Assembly (NCBI GenBank): GCA_030589225.1
Contig: JAUUWD010000014.1
Location: forward strand, 1-12,664
Origin: Desulfobacteraceae bacterium
Lineage (GTDB): Bacteria > Desulfobacterota > DSM-4660 > Desulfatiglandales > Desulfatiglandaceae
Direction of reading: 5' to 3'
DNA: 12,664 nucleotides
The translations under genes and the position numbers were made by a program. The notes under the pieces were generated by a model, which had not been told where the DNA came from, did not search any database, and worked only from the letters and a program-made list of their open reading frames with translations. The first letter of the stretch is position 1; every line of letters starts with the position of its first letter. Positions 1-8,521 of this stretch are shown here, piece by piece.

Positions 1-2
1 TT

Positions 3-620
3 TCTTTTGATCTCCAGTACCAGGGCGCTTCCTGGCCGGTGAGGACAAGGGTCCCTGGCGTCCAGAATGTCTTGAACAGCCTGGCTGCGGCTGCGGTCTG
101 CTTGTGCCTCAATGAGCCACCTGAGAATATTGTTGAAGGTCTGGCCCGCTTTGCAGGAGTAAAGGGGAGGTTTGTGGTGATGCCTCTGCCGGATGGTGTC
201 ACAGTCGTGGACGACACCTATAATGCCAATCCCCTGTCTCTGAAGGCGGCCCTTGAGTCTGTTGAGGCGTTGACTGATAAAGGGTCGAGAATAATTGTGG
301 CCCTTGGAGAGATGATGGAACTGGGAGATGCCACAATTCGTGCACACCAGGAAGCTGGACAAAGGGTCGCAGAACTTGGCACATACCACTTTCTGGCTAT
401 TGGGGAACACGCTCACGACATGACCAGGGGGGCAGTGAAGGCAGGAATGCAGAAGAAACATGCAGAAGTGGTAAGGACGCACAAGGAAATGGTGAAACGG
501 ATAAGGGAGGAGATGAGAGAAGGAGATCTTATCTTTCTTAAGGCCTCCCGCAGGATGGCTTTAGAGAAGGTAGTCGAGGGACTAAAGGGCCATACTGAGA
601 TCTTGGGAGAAAAGTCGTAA
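3..620 (+). CDS. murF: UDP-MurNAc-tripeptide--D-alanyl-D-alanine ligase MurF (3' part, N-terminus missing)
   Basis: MurF joins D-Ala-D-Ala to UDP-MurNAc-tripeptide using ATP, the last cytoplasmic step in making the peptidoglycan precursor. The frame is open from base 3, upstream of the GTG at 39, so that GTG is internal and the true start lies outside the window; 205 residues are visible. The visible part opens in the Mur ligase central domain (VPGVQNVLNSLAAAAV, bases about 51-98, matching the family PGxHNxxNaxAAxA motif). It continues into the C-terminal ligase domain, with VDDTYNANPLSLKAAL (bases about 207-254) and ALGEMMELG (about 300-326). The P-loop is not in the window. The TAA stop abuts the ATG of mraY with no spacer, which suggests translational coupling. 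The family call is firm; only the missing N-terminus limits it. Confidence 0.95.
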   Translation, partial: SFDLQYQGASWPVRTRVPGVQNVLNSLAAAAVCLCLNEPPENIVEGLARFAGVKGRFVVMPLPDGVTVVDDTYNANPLSLKAALESVEALTDKGSRIIVALGEMMELGDATIRAHQEAGQRVAELGTYHFLAIGEHAHDMTRGAVKAGMQKKHAEVVRTHKEMVKRIREEMREGDLIFLKASRRMALEKVVEGLKGHTEILGEKS

Positions 621-1700
621 ATGCTTTACAAACTGATTTACCTTTTTCACACGGATATATCATGGCTGAATGTTTTCCGGTACATAACGTTCAGGACTAT
701 CCTGTCAGCCCTCACAGCCCTGATGATCTGTCTTTTTTTTGGCGGCTGGGTCATAAAGAGACTTAGAATGATGCAAGTGAGCCAGTACATTCGAGATGAC
801 GGGCCGCCCAACCACGAAGCCAAAAAAGGAACTCCAACCATGGGAGGATGTCTGCTTCTACCGGCAATTTTTATCCCCACGGTTTTATGGACGGAACCTG
901 ATAATATTTATGTATGGATTGTAATATTCGTCATCCTGTCGTTCGGCGGCATTGGTTTTATGGACGACTATTTAAAAATTACAAGAAAAAACAGCCGCGG
1001 GCTGAGCGTCACCTCGAAATTTTCACTTCAGATCCTGGCGGCCTTCCTCGTGGCCCTGACCCTCTATTATTATCCAGGATTCGATTCTCGATTGCACTTG
1101 CCTTTCTTCAAAGCAATAGCGCCGGACCTCGGCTTGGGATACATAGCACTGGCCGTCTTTATTATCGTTGGGGCCTCCAATGCCGTCAATTTGACTGACG
1201 GCCTGGATGGGCTCGCAATCAGCCCACTTATAGTCGCTTTCGGAAGCTATGTGGTTTTTGCATATCTATCCGGGCATATAACGCTTTCGTCCTACCTGCA
1301 GATCCCTTACGTCTCAGGGACTGGAGAAATTTCCGTGCTTTGTGGAGCCGTGGTAGGAGCAGGCCTTGGATTCTTGTGGTACAACGCCTATCCTGCCGAA
1401 GTTTTTATGGGCGATGTGGGCTCACTTCCTATGGGGGCCGTATTGGGGACTGTTGCCATTATCACCAAACAGGAATTGGTCCTGATACTCGTAGGAGGTT
1501 TATTTGTATTTGAAGCGCTTTCAGTGATTTTTCAGGTGGCATACTTCAAGATTACAGGGGGACAAAGGATTTTCCGAATGGCGCCTATTCATCACCACTT
1601 TGAGCTAAAAGGCTGGCCAGAACCTAAAGTGATTGTTCGATTCTGGATCATTGCCATTATTCTCGCTCTTTTATCCTTCAGCTCTTTGAAGCTGAGATAG
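621..1700 (+). CDS. mraY: Phospho-N-acetylmuramoyl-pentapeptide transferase MraY
   Basis: This integral membrane enzyme moves phospho-MurNAc-pentapeptide from UDP onto undecaprenyl phosphate, giving lipid I at the inner face of the inner membrane. At 359 residues it has the usual length. Family motifs are all present: DDGPPNHEAKKGTPTMGG at residues 59-76, the Mg-binding DDYLK at 115-119 (D115, D116), NLTDGLDGLA at 190-199, FMGDVGS around D265, and the HHH motif at 324-326 within APIHHHFELKGWPEP. Hydrophobic segments alternate through the protein as expected for about ten transmembrane helices. The ATG follows directly after the murF stop, and a GGGAG at 605-609 is the likely ribosome binding site, inside murF. 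The stop is TAG, with an in-frame TAA two codons later. Confidence 0.98.
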   Translation: MLYKLIYLFHTDISWLNVFRYITFRTILSALTALMICLFFGGWVIKRLRMMQVSQYIRDDGPPNHEAKKGTPTMGGCLLLPAIFIPTVLWTEPDNIYVWIVIFVILSFGGIGFMDDYLKITRKNSRGLSVTSKFSLQILAAFLVALTLYYYPGFDSRLHLPFFKAIAPDLGLGYIALAVFIIVGASNAVNLTDGLDGLAISPLIVAFGSYVVFAYLSGHITLSSYLQIPYVSGTGEISVLCGAVVGAGLGFLWYNAYPAEVFMGDVGSLPMGAVLGTVAIITKQELVLILVGGLFVFEALSVIFQVAYFKITGGQRIFRMAPIHHHFELKGWPEPKVIVRFWIIAIILALLSFSSLKLR

Positions 1701-1713
1701 AAATATTAAATTT

Positions 1714-3090
1714 ATGCATAATTTTCACAAAATAGAATTTCGCAACAGAAAAGTCCTGGTGGTGGGCCTGGGCATTACCGGGCTTTACGCTGTGCGATGG
1801 TTGGCAAAGCAGGGGGCAGTGGTAACTGTCAGTGAAGCAAGGTCTGAAACCGAACTTAACTCCACCACCTGCAAGGAGGTTCGGAAACTTGGAATCGCAC
1901 TGGAGACCGGGAGGCATCGGAAAGCGACATTTTTAAAATCCGAAATGATTGTCCTGAGTCCTGGGGTGCCCCATGACATGGAGCCTCTTCGAGTTGCAAA
2001 AAAATCCGGCATCCCGGTAACCGGCGAACTGGAATTATCCAGCCGCCTGATTGATACCCCCATGATTGCAGTGACCGGTACCAATGGAAAATCCACTGTC
2101 ACAGCTTTATTAGGCTCCCTGCTCAAAAATGCTAACCTCAAGGTTTTTGTGGGTGGCAACATTGGAACGCCCCTAATTGCTTATGTCGAAGGAGAGGAAA
2201 AGGCAGACTATGTAGTAGTTGAAGTGAGTAGTTTTCAACTGGATACCATTGAGACATTTTGCCCGTTTATTTCTCTACTCCTGAATATTTCTCCAGATCA
2301 TTTGGACCGATATGCCTCCTATGAAGACTACGCTCAGTCCAAACTGAGGATATTCATGAACCAAAGAACCGGGCAGCTTGTTATTCTAAATGATGATGAC
2401 GAAACCCTGGCGTCTGTCAACCCTCCTTCCGGAGTATCTGTTTTTCGCTTTGGAATTAAAAGAAAAGAAGGTCGACACGCCTATGTTCAGGATAAAGAAA
2501 TCAGGGCAAGCCTTTCCGGAGGAGAACATATCAGCTTTTCTTTTAAATCCTTCAGGCTTCCCGGAAAACACAACCTGGAAAACCTCTTGGCCGTTGTCCT
2601 GGCAGGCCTCATACTTGGGATTGAGCCCTCGGTTATTCAGCAAGCCATCGGGGATTTCAAGGGCCTTCCGAACAGGCTTGAACATGTGGCGGAGTTTGCG
2701 GGTGTGGAATTTTATAACGATTCCAAGGCTACCAATGTAGATGCGGCTGTCAGGGCAATTACGAGTTTTGATAGACCTCTTATCCTTATAGCAGGAGGCC
2801 GGCACAAGGGTGCAGACTATGCCCGCCTGGTTAGAGCTGCCAGGGGCGGAGTACGGAAGGCCATTTTCTTAGGAGAATCCAGGGAACTATTGGCCAGTTC
2901 TTTTGAAGGGGTTGTTCCCTTTTTAATGGCCGAAGATATGGATGAAGCAGTATCCATTGCCTTTTCGCAGGCTGACAGGGGAGATGCGGTGCTGCTCGCC
3001 CCGGCCTGCTCGAGTTTTGATATGTTTTCAGACTACGCCCACAGGGGCATGGTCTTCAGATCCGCTGTTGAGAGACTTTCTCATGGCTAA
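1714..3090 (+). CDS. murD: UDP-MurNAc-L-alanine--D-glutamate ligase MurD
   Basis: MurD adds D-glutamate to UDP-MurNAc-L-Ala in the cytoplasm using ATP. The 458 residues show the three Mur ligase domains. An N-terminal UDP-binding fold contains KVLVVGLGITG (13-23). The central ATPase domain has the P-loop TGTNGKST (121-128), GGNIGTPL (147-154), VEVSSFQLD (169-177), NISPDHLDRY (191-200) and K210, the likely carbamylated lysine of YAQSK. The C-terminal domain has NDSKATNVDA (335-344), GGRHKGADY (361-369) and LLAPACSSFDMF (427-438). The start at 1714 is the only sensible ATG before the nucleotide-binding fold. Its upstream sequence is AT-rich with no clear Shine-Dalgarno, so expression may rely on coupling to mraY 13 bases upstream. 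The last 8 bases overlap ftsW. Confidence 0.97.
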   Translation: MHNFHKIEFRNRKVLVVGLGITGLYAVRWLAKQGAVVTVSEARSETELNSTTCKEVRKLGIALETGRHRKATFLKSEMIVLSPGVPHDMEPLRVAKKSGIPVTGELELSSRLIDTPMIAVTGTNGKSTVTALLGSLLKNANLKVFVGGNIGTPLIAYVEGEEKADYVVVEVSSFQLDTIETFCPFISLLLNISPDHLDRYASYEDYAQSKLRIFMNQRTGQLVILNDDDETLASVNPPSGVSVFRFGIKRKEGRHAYVQDKEIRASLSGGEHISFSFKSFRLPGKHNLENLLAVVLAGLILGIEPSVIQQAIGDFKGLPNRLEHVAEFAGVEFYNDSKATNVDAAVRAITSFDRPLILIAGGRHKGADYARLVRAARGGVRKAIFLGESRELLASSFEGVVPFLMAEDMDEAVSIAFSQADRGDAVLLAPACSSFDMFSDYAHRGMVFRSAVERLSHG

Positions 3091-4186
3091 GAGGAAACCC
3101 ATAACTTCAGGTTACGATTATATGATTCTCATACCTGTCATCTTACTAATCGGGCTGGGATTTGTATTCGTATATAGTGCGAGTTCTCACCTCGCTGCGC
3201 ATCGACTGGGTGACAGTTACTTCTATCTCAAAAGGCAAGCTCTATTTTGTTTATTCGGGTTTTGTCTTATGTTAATTGCAAAACATATCCCATGCACTTT
3301 CTACTCCAGGCTGGTCTATCCCCTGCTGCTTGTCAGTTTTTCTCTCTTGATTCTGCTGTTTATTCCGGGCATCGGATACAAGGTGGGCGGCGCCACGAGG
3401 TGGTTGAGATGGGGCGGGTTTTCCTTTCAGCCCTCGGAACTGGCAAAATTTTCGTTGGCCGTTTATTTGGCGTACTCCATGTCTAAGAAGGGATCAAACA
3501 TGGGGTCGTTTTCAAAAGGGTTTTTGCCGCACATACTCATTGCAGGGGCATTTATGCTGCTCATCGTCCTTCAACCAGACCTTGGAACAGCCGTCATTAT
3601 GGGCTGCTGGTTCTTAATTGTCTTATTTGTAGGCGGTGTCAAATTCACACAGCTTTCTTTGAGTATTATTCTTTCCGCTCCATTTGTCCTGTGGCTGATC
3701 TGGGCCGCTGATTACAGGCTTAAGAGATTGTGGGCCTTCATTCACCCCTGGGACGATCCCAAAGGCGTAGGTTTTCAGATTATACATTCTTTTTTGGCTT
3801 TTGGGTCCGGAGGCATTTTCGGAACAGGTCTCGGTAACAGCAAACAGAAGCTATTTTATCTGCCTGAGCCTCATACAGACTTTATTTTCTCTATAGCGGC
3901 TGAAGAACTGGGGTTCATTGGAGTGATTGTCATCATCGTTCTGTTCGGCATCCTGATCATGCGGGGGATAAAAATAGCCCTCAATGCCACAGATCTCTAC
4001 AGCAGTTATCTGGCCCTCGGGTTGACTTGCTTGATCGGCCTTCAGGTCCTGGTAAATATGGGCGTGGTCATGGGACTTCTTCCCACCAAAGGGTTAACGC
4101 TGCCGCTCATCAGCTATGGGGGATCATCCCTGGTTCTTAATCTTTTGAGCATTGGTATCCTGCTGAGTATCTCTTCGAGAACATAG
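3083..4186 (+). CDS. ftsW: Septal peptidoglycan glycosyltransferase FtsW (SEDS family)
   Basis: FtsW is the SEDS-family polymerase that links lipid II into glycan strands at the septum, working with a class B penicillin-binding protein. I choose ATG 3083 (MAKRKPITSGYDYMIL), giving 367 residues. The frame is open to 2942, but that upstream part lies inside murD and reads as charged, non-homologous sequence; GAGAG at 3070-3074 suits the 3083 start. The protein has about ten hydrophobic helices. SEDS signatures are present: WGGFSFQPSELAK (110-122), HPWDDPKGVGFQ (221-232), YLPEPHTDFIFSIAAEELG (259-277) with D266 matching the catalytic aspartate of the family, and GLTLPLISYGGSS (337-349). The 8-base overlap with murD implies translational coupling. 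RodA is the alternative SEDS member, but the dcw position and the ISYGGSS ending support FtsW. Confidence 0.95.
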   Translation: MAKRKPITSGYDYMILIPVILLIGLGFVFVYSASSHLAAHRLGDSYFYLKRQALFCLFGFCLMLIAKHIPCTFYSRLVYPLLLVSFSLLILLFIPGIGYKVGGATRWLRWGGFSFQPSELAKFSLAVYLAYSMSKKGSNMGSFSKGFLPHILIAGAFMLLIVLQPDLGTAVIMGCWFLIVLFVGGVKFTQLSLSIILSAPFVLWLIWAADYRLKRLWAFIHPWDDPKGVGFQIIHSFLAFGSGGIFGTGLGNSKQKLFYLPEPHTDFIFSIAAEELGFIGVIVIIVLFGILIMRGIKIALNATDLYSSYLALGLTCLIGLQVLVNMGVVMGLLPTKGLTLPLISYGGSSLVLNLLSIGILLSISSRT

Positions 4187-4200
4187 GGAGATAGAAGCGG

Positions 4201-5307
4201 TTGATAGATATAAAATCCAAAACGCCCTTAAGATGCCTTATAGCAGGCGGCGGAACAGGGGGACATCTTTTCCCGGGTATCGCCATTGCAAGGGAATTGG
4301 AAAAAAGATTTGAGGAAAAAGAGATCCTCTTCGTGGTGGGGCACCGAAGGATGGAATCGGATCTATTGGCACGATATGGATACAGGGTAACGTCCATTGA
4401 TGTAGAAGGGCTAAAAGGACGTGGATGGAAAAAGGGATTCAGCGTAATGGTCAAATTGCCTAAAAGCATTTTTCAATCTGCCTCAATCATAAAGAAATTT
4501 TCTCCTTCTCTGGTCCTTGGGGTGGGAGGCTATTCAGCCGGTCCTGTCTGTCTAACGGCCAGGTTTATGGGGATACCCACGGCAATCCATGAACAAAACT
4601 CCTATCCTGGCCTCACGAATCGCCTGCTATCTCGGGTTGTTGGCCGGATTTTTATCTCTTTTGAGGAAAGCAGAGCCCACTTTAACGTCAATTCAGTTTT
4701 CTTTACAGGTAATCCGGTTCGCGATGAGCTCTTTTCGCATGACCGAATGGAACCTGAAGGCCGGAAAACATTTACAATCCTGGTTGTGGGCGGAAGCCAG
4801 GGGGCCACGGCCATAAATAAGAGTTTCGCAGAAACCCTGGAATACCTGAACGCAAGAGGAAGAAATCCGGCAGTGATCCACCAGACCGGGGAGGCAGATT
4901 ATGAACGCGTTGTTAATGATTACCGGGATAGAGGACTCAGGGCAGAACTGTTGCCCTTTATTCAAGACATGACCGCTGCCTATAACCGGGCCGATCTGGT
5001 GGTTAGCAGGGCAGGAGCAACTACCATCTTTGAAATGGCTGCGCTGGGAAAGCCTTCTATTTTAATTCCCTATCCCTATGCGGCGAATCAACATCAGGAG
5101 ATTAATGCCAGCAGTTTAGTTGGAGCAGGCGGCGCCGAAATGATCCATCAAAGTGATTTGAACGCGGAGACCCTCGCTCAAGTTTTGATTAAATATATGG
5201 ATGATCCTTCGGCCTTAAAAAAAATGAGTACATGCACAAAAAAAATGGCACGCCCTAATGCCGCAAAGGAAATTGTGGATCATTTACTGGAGATGATCAA
5301 GCAATGA
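4201..5307 (+). CDS. murG: UDP-GlcNAc--lipid I N-acetylglucosamine transferase MurG
   Basis: MurG is the GT28 family enzyme that adds GlcNAc to lipid I to give lipid II at the cytoplasmic face of the inner membrane. The 368 residues show the N-terminal glycine-rich loop GGGTGGH (16-22), the second loop LGVGGYSAGP (106-115), HEQNSYPGLTNR (130-141), the third glycine loop VGGSQGATAIN (196-206), the UDP-GlcNAc site SRAGATTIFEMAALGKP (269-285) and PYPYAANQHQ (290-299). The start is TTG at 4201: an in-frame TAG sits at 4192-4194, and no ATG or GTG lies between it and the glycine loop. GGGAG at 4186-4190 is an acceptable ribosome binding site. The gene lies 14 bases after ftsW, and its stop overlaps the murC start (ATGA). 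Confidence 0.96.
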   Translation: MIDIKSKTPLRCLIAGGGTGGHLFPGIAIARELEKRFEEKEILFVVGHRRMESDLLARYGYRVTSIDVEGLKGRGWKKGFSVMVKLPKSIFQSASIIKKFSPSLVLGVGGYSAGPVCLTARFMGIPTAIHEQNSYPGLTNRLLSRVVGRIFISFEESRAHFNVNSVFFTGNPVRDELFSHDRMEPEGRKTFTILVVGGSQGATAINKSFAETLEYLNARGRNPAVIHQTGEADYERVVNDYRDRGLRAELLPFIQDMTAAYNRADLVVSRAGATTIFEMAALGKPSILIPYPYAANQHQEINASSLVGAGGAEMIHQSDLNAETLAQVLIKYMDDPSALKKMSTCTKKMARPNAAKEIVDHLLEMIKQ

Positions 5308-6683
5308 AGCAGTTCGGGAAGGCAAAGCACATCCACTTTGTTGGTATCGGTGGCATCGGAATGAGCGGAATTGCAGAGCTCCTTATCAACCTGGGCTACG
5401 AGGTAAGCGGTTCCGATCTGAAAGACAGCCCCATGACGAGGCGACTTGCTGCTCTCAGTGGGCTCGTTTTCAAAGGGCACAAGGAGGAGCATGTTGAAGG
5501 AGCCGACGTGGTGGTATATTCCTCGGCCGTGGTAAGCGAGAATCCTGAGATCCAGGAGGCAAAAAAGCGTTCTATTCCCGTTATTCCGAGGGCGGAGATG
5601 CTGGCGGAGCTGATGAGGCTCAAATACGGTGTAGCCATCGCAGGCGCCCATGGAAAGACGACCACAACCTCCATGGTAGCCTCCATCCTCACATGTGGGC
5701 ATATGGATCCGACAGTGGTCATTGGCGGAAGACTCGATATCTGGGGCGGGTCAAATGCCAAACTCGGACAGGGGGATATTCTGGTTGCAGAAGCGGATGA
5801 AAGCGATGGGTCTTTTCTTGCGTTATCTCCTGCCATAGCTGTGGTTACGAATATAGATCATGAGCATATGGATTATTATGGGGACATGGAGACAATTCGT
5901 GAGACATTCATCAGTTTCATTAATAACATTCCCTTCTATGGGACGGCCATACTTTGCATAGACAATGAAGAAATCCAGGGGATTATCCCCCGTCTTAAAA
6001 AAAGATACTTGACCTACGGCATGACCTCTCAGGCAGATTTGAAAGGGCGGGATTTGGAGAAAGAAAAACTGGGAGTTAGTTTCGAAGCCCTTTATCACAA
6101 CAATTCATTGGGCAGGATTGCTGTGGGAATACCAGGCGAACACAATATGCTGAATGCCCTGGCCGCCACAGCCGTTGGTCTTGAACTGGACCTGGACATC
6201 GGGGTAATCAAGGAGGGACTCAAGAACCTGGGGGGGCTGGCAAGACGATTCCAGCTCAAAGGCGAAAAGAGGGATATCCTTGTCCTTGATGATTACGGTC
6301 ATCATCCAACCGAGATAACGGCCACATTGAAAACGGCTAAGGAATGCTGGCCTGAAAAGCGGCTGATCGTTGTTTTCCAGCCGCACAGATATACACGGAC
6401 CGAAGCCCTGTTTGATCGTTTTGTAATTAGTTTTAATGAAGCAGATGTCCTGATTGTGACCCCTATATTTTCCGCAGGGGAGACTGCCATTGACGGAGTG
6501 ACTGGGGAATGGTTATCACGGGGCATTAAGGAACACGGCCACAAGGACGTGATTTTTAGCCCCACACAGGAAGATGCTCTATCCACCCTTTTGTCAATAT
6601 TACGACCTGGGGACCTGGTAATAACTCTCGGCGCTGGCGACATTCACCGATTAGGTGCAAGACTTTTGGATAAGTTGGATTAG
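5304..6683 (+). CDS. murC: UDP-N-acetylmuramate--L-alanine ligase MurC
   Basis: MurC adds L-alanine to UDP-MurNAc, the first amino-acid step of the stem peptide, in the cytoplasm using ATP. The 459 residues carry the UDP-binding Rossmann motif HFVGIGGIGMSGIAE (11-25), GSDLKDSP (36-43), the P-loop GAHGKTTT (114-121), EADESDGSF (163-171), TNIDHEHMDYYG (182-193), GEHNMLNALAA (278-288), DDYGHHPTEI (329-338) and FQPHRYTRT (358-366). Length and motif order are standard. The ATG overlaps the murG TGA by four bases, so coupling is likely. The stop is TAG, and the next in-frame stop is also TAG (6729-6731). After murC there is a 62-base gap before murB, the longest in the murF-ftsQ unit. Confidence 0.98.
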   Translation: MKQFGKAKHIHFVGIGGIGMSGIAELLINLGYEVSGSDLKDSPMTRRLAALSGLVFKGHKEEHVEGADVVVYSSAVVSENPEIQEAKKRSIPVIPRAEMLAELMRLKYGVAIAGAHGKTTTTSMVASILTCGHMDPTVVIGGRLDIWGGSNAKLGQGDILVAEADESDGSFLALSPAIAVVTNIDHEHMDYYGDMETIRETFISFINNIPFYGTAILCIDNEEIQGIIPRLKKRYLTYGMTSQADLKGRDLEKEKLGVSFEALYHNNSLGRIAVGIPGEHNMLNALAATAVGLELDLDIGVIKEGLKNLGGLARRFQLKGEKRDILVLDDYGHHPTEITATLKTAKECWPEKRLIVVFQPHRYTRTEALFDRFVISFNEADVLIVTPIFSAGETAIDGVTGEWLSRGIKEHGHKDVIFSPTQEDALSTLLSILRPGDLVITLGAGDIHRLGARLLDKLD

Positions 6684-6745
6684 AAGACATTGAGGGATTT
6701 AGGGATTAATGCTCTTAGAGTGAAATATTAGGTGCTTTTAAGGGA

Positions 6746-7684
6746 ATGGATAAACGTCAGAAAGAGGAACTAAGTAGATTAGGAGTTGAGGGCGTTCGGT
6801 TTGATTGTTCAATGGCCCAGCACACCACTTTTCGTGTAGGAGGGCCAGCAGAGTCCCTTTATTAGGCGAAGGATGCGGAAAATCTCCGACGTGTCATCGC
6901 GTTTCTGAATAGAGAGGAGATTCCCTATCTCGTGGTGGGCAGAGGCAGCAACCTGCTGGTAAAGGACGAAGGGCTTGAAGGAGTGGTTATCCTGCTTCGC
7001 GGACCACTCGCTGGCATGGCACAGGAAAAACCAGACCCGTCTGTGTCTAACTTAAGGGCGCATGATATGACAGTTCACGCAGGTGCGGGCCTGCCCATTG
7101 TAGATCTTTTGATTCACTGTCGCGATTCCGGATATGGAGGGCTGGAATTTCTTGCCGGGATACCTGGAACGGTTGGCGGGGCAGTAGCCATGAACGCAGG
7201 GGCGTTTGGGAAAGAGATCGGAGACCGGGTGAAAGAGATCAACGTGATCACTACAGGAGGTGACGTAGTTGCAACAAACCGGTCTCAGCTTAAATTCTCA
7301 TACAGGGCGCTTCATATGGAGAAAAAGAGCGTGATCATAGGAGCCTGTCTCAAAGTAGAGACAGAGGACGTAAAAACTATTGCTAACAAAATTGCGGGTT
7401 ACCTGAAAAGGCGAAAAAAAAGTCAACCGATAGAATACCCATCGGCAGGCTCGGTATTCAAGAACCCACCGAATGATTATGCGGGCAGGCTTATCGAACA
7501 TGCCGGTCTCAAAGGCAAGAAGATCGGAGGGGCCATGATATCAGAAAAACACGCTAACTACATTGTAAATACTGGCGATGCCACAGCAAAAGATATCCTG
7601 GAACTCCTGTCCTTGACTCAGGAGAAAGTGAGAAAAGAGACCGGCGTAAAACTGGAGCCGGAAATTAAAGTCGTCGGCAGATAA
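6746..7684 (+). CDS. murB: UDP-N-acetylenolpyruvoylglucosamine reductase MurB, interrupted by in-frame TAG at codon 40
   Basis: MurB is the FAD enzyme that reduces UDP-GlcNAc-enolpyruvate to UDP-MurNAc using NADPH. The frame from ATG 6746 spans 312 codons and is clearly homologous throughout. It shows QHTTFRVGGPAESLY (25-39), GRGSNLLVKD (65-74), LEFLAGIPGTVGGAVAMNAG (133-152), the active-site YR (186-187), AGSVFKNP (234-241) with S236 matching the catalytic serine, HANYIVN (269-275) and LEPEIKVVG (303-311) with E306 matching the family glutamate. It resembles the shorter type II MurB. Codon 40 is TAG (6863-6865), in the same frame on both sides, so one base substitution rather than a frameshift explains it. 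The uninterrupted part begins at GTG 6932 and lacks the first FAD-binding segment. An in-frame TAG at 6716-6718 and the lack of other start codons fix ATG 6746 as the family-like start; AGGTG at 6730-6734 is a plausible binding site. Functional status is uncertain. Confidence 0.88.
6863..6865 (+). other. In-frame amber codon within murB
   Basis: This TAG falls between SLY (codons 37-39) and AKDAENL (codons 41-47) of an otherwise continuous MurB frame. The position is just after the conserved TTFRVGG motif, in a segment where related proteins vary. One-base changes would give E, K, Q, W, L, S or Y. The sequence cannot tell whether this is an error, a real nonsense mutation or a decoded codon. 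Confidence 0.9.
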
Positions 7685-7687
7685 AAA

Positions 7688-8509
7688 ATGAAGAAGCGAT
7701 TCACACAAAAAAATTTCCACGTCAAACAAAAGAAAAAGAAAAATACCTTCGCAGTCCTTGGAACAATCCAGCGAGTAGGGACAGGTTTTTTAAGAATCTT
7801 TTTGCTGTTTGCCGTTGTGACTTTAATCAGTGTGGGTTTTGTGTCCCTATACCATTACCTGCTCGCATCCCCTTATATGAAACTCCAACAGGTGAAAGTT
7901 GAAGGCGTTGATGAAAAGGTCCGGCGAGAACTTATCCAAATATGCGGTTTGCACTCTGACCTGAGTTTATTAGCTCTCAACCTGAATGCGTTGCAGGAAA
8001 AGATGAAAAAGCACCCCTGGGTAAGATCCATTAACCTGGAAAGGTTGTTTCCGAACACCCTGATTGTCAAGGCGGAAAAAGAGACTGCATGGGCACTGGT
8101 GGTGATGGATAAGATCTACTACATGAATCCGTGGGGGGAAGTCTTTAAGGAAGTCGAAGATTCGGAGACAATGGATCTCCCGGTCATTACAGGAGTTTCC
8201 AAACAGGGATCCGAAATCCGAAAGCAACTTGAAAAGGCCACGCGTCTCATGAAACTCCTGGAGTCAGAACAGGGAATGTGGTCATTGAATGAACTCTCGG
8301 AGATCCATATGAATGAGTATGGCGGCATGTCTCTTTATTTCAACCGCATCTCAGCAGAGATCAAATTGATGTGTGAAAATCTTACAGAGAAAATTGAGGG
8401 ATTAAAAAAAGTGACAAAACACCTGGCCCAGACAGGTCGAATTAACCAGGTGATAGGCATTGATTTGAATCAGGTTGATGGGGCAGTGGTTTCTTTCAAA
8501 AGCACCTAA
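7688..8509 (+). CDS. ftsQ: Cell division protein FtsQ/DivIB
   Basis: FtsQ is a single-pass inner membrane protein that links the early cytoplasmic divisome to the FtsB/FtsL complex. The 273 residues start with a very basic cytoplasmic tail (KKR, KQKKKK within residues 1-18). A single transmembrane segment follows at about 34-58. The POTRA domain at about 65-135 (LQQVKVEGVDEKVRRELI, then HPWVRSINLERLFPNTL at 109-125) is the most recognisable part. The C-terminal beta domain follows, with DLPVITGV at 163-170, similar to the family LPxLxG turn, and LIxIDLN-like IGIDLN at 256-261. It begins 3 bases after the murB stop, inside the same tight gene run. No strong Shine-Dalgarno is visible, which suggests coupling to murB translation. 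The sequence is divergent, as is usual for FtsQ; position plus POTRA makes the call. Confidence 0.9.
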   Translation: MKKRFTQKNFHVKQKKKKNTFAVLGTIQRVGTGFLRIFLLFAVVTLISVGFVSLYHYLLASPYMKLQQVKVEGVDEKVRRELIQICGLHSDLSLLALNLNALQEKMKKHPWVRSINLERLFPNTLIVKAEKETAWALVVMDKIYYMNPWGEVFKEVEDSETMDLPVITGVSKQGSEIRKQLEKATRLMKLLESEQGMWSLNELSEIHMNEYGGMSLYFNRISAEIKLMCENLTEKIEGLKKVTKHLAQTGRINQVIGIDLNQVDGAVVSFKST

Positions 8510-8521
8510 TTGAAATCCTGA

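Noticed and set aside
39..41. GTG at 39 as the start of murF
   Set aside because: The frame is open upstream to the window edge and family motifs begin right at this point; the gene is cut by the window.
2386..2805. Open frame of 139 codons on the minus strand inside murD
   Set aside because: It is antisense to a clearly conserved gene and shows no recognisable motif; it is a shadow of murD coding bias.
2942..3082. N-terminal extension of FtsW from an upstream ATG at 2942
   Set aside because: It lies wholly within murD, encodes no membrane or SEDS-like sequence, and ATG 3083 gives the normal FtsW N-terminus with a nearby binding site.
6690..6708. GGGATT repeat ahead of murB as a regulatory repeat
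   Set aside because: Only two short imperfect copies are present and no promoter boxes are spaced around them; it is not distinguishable from chance.
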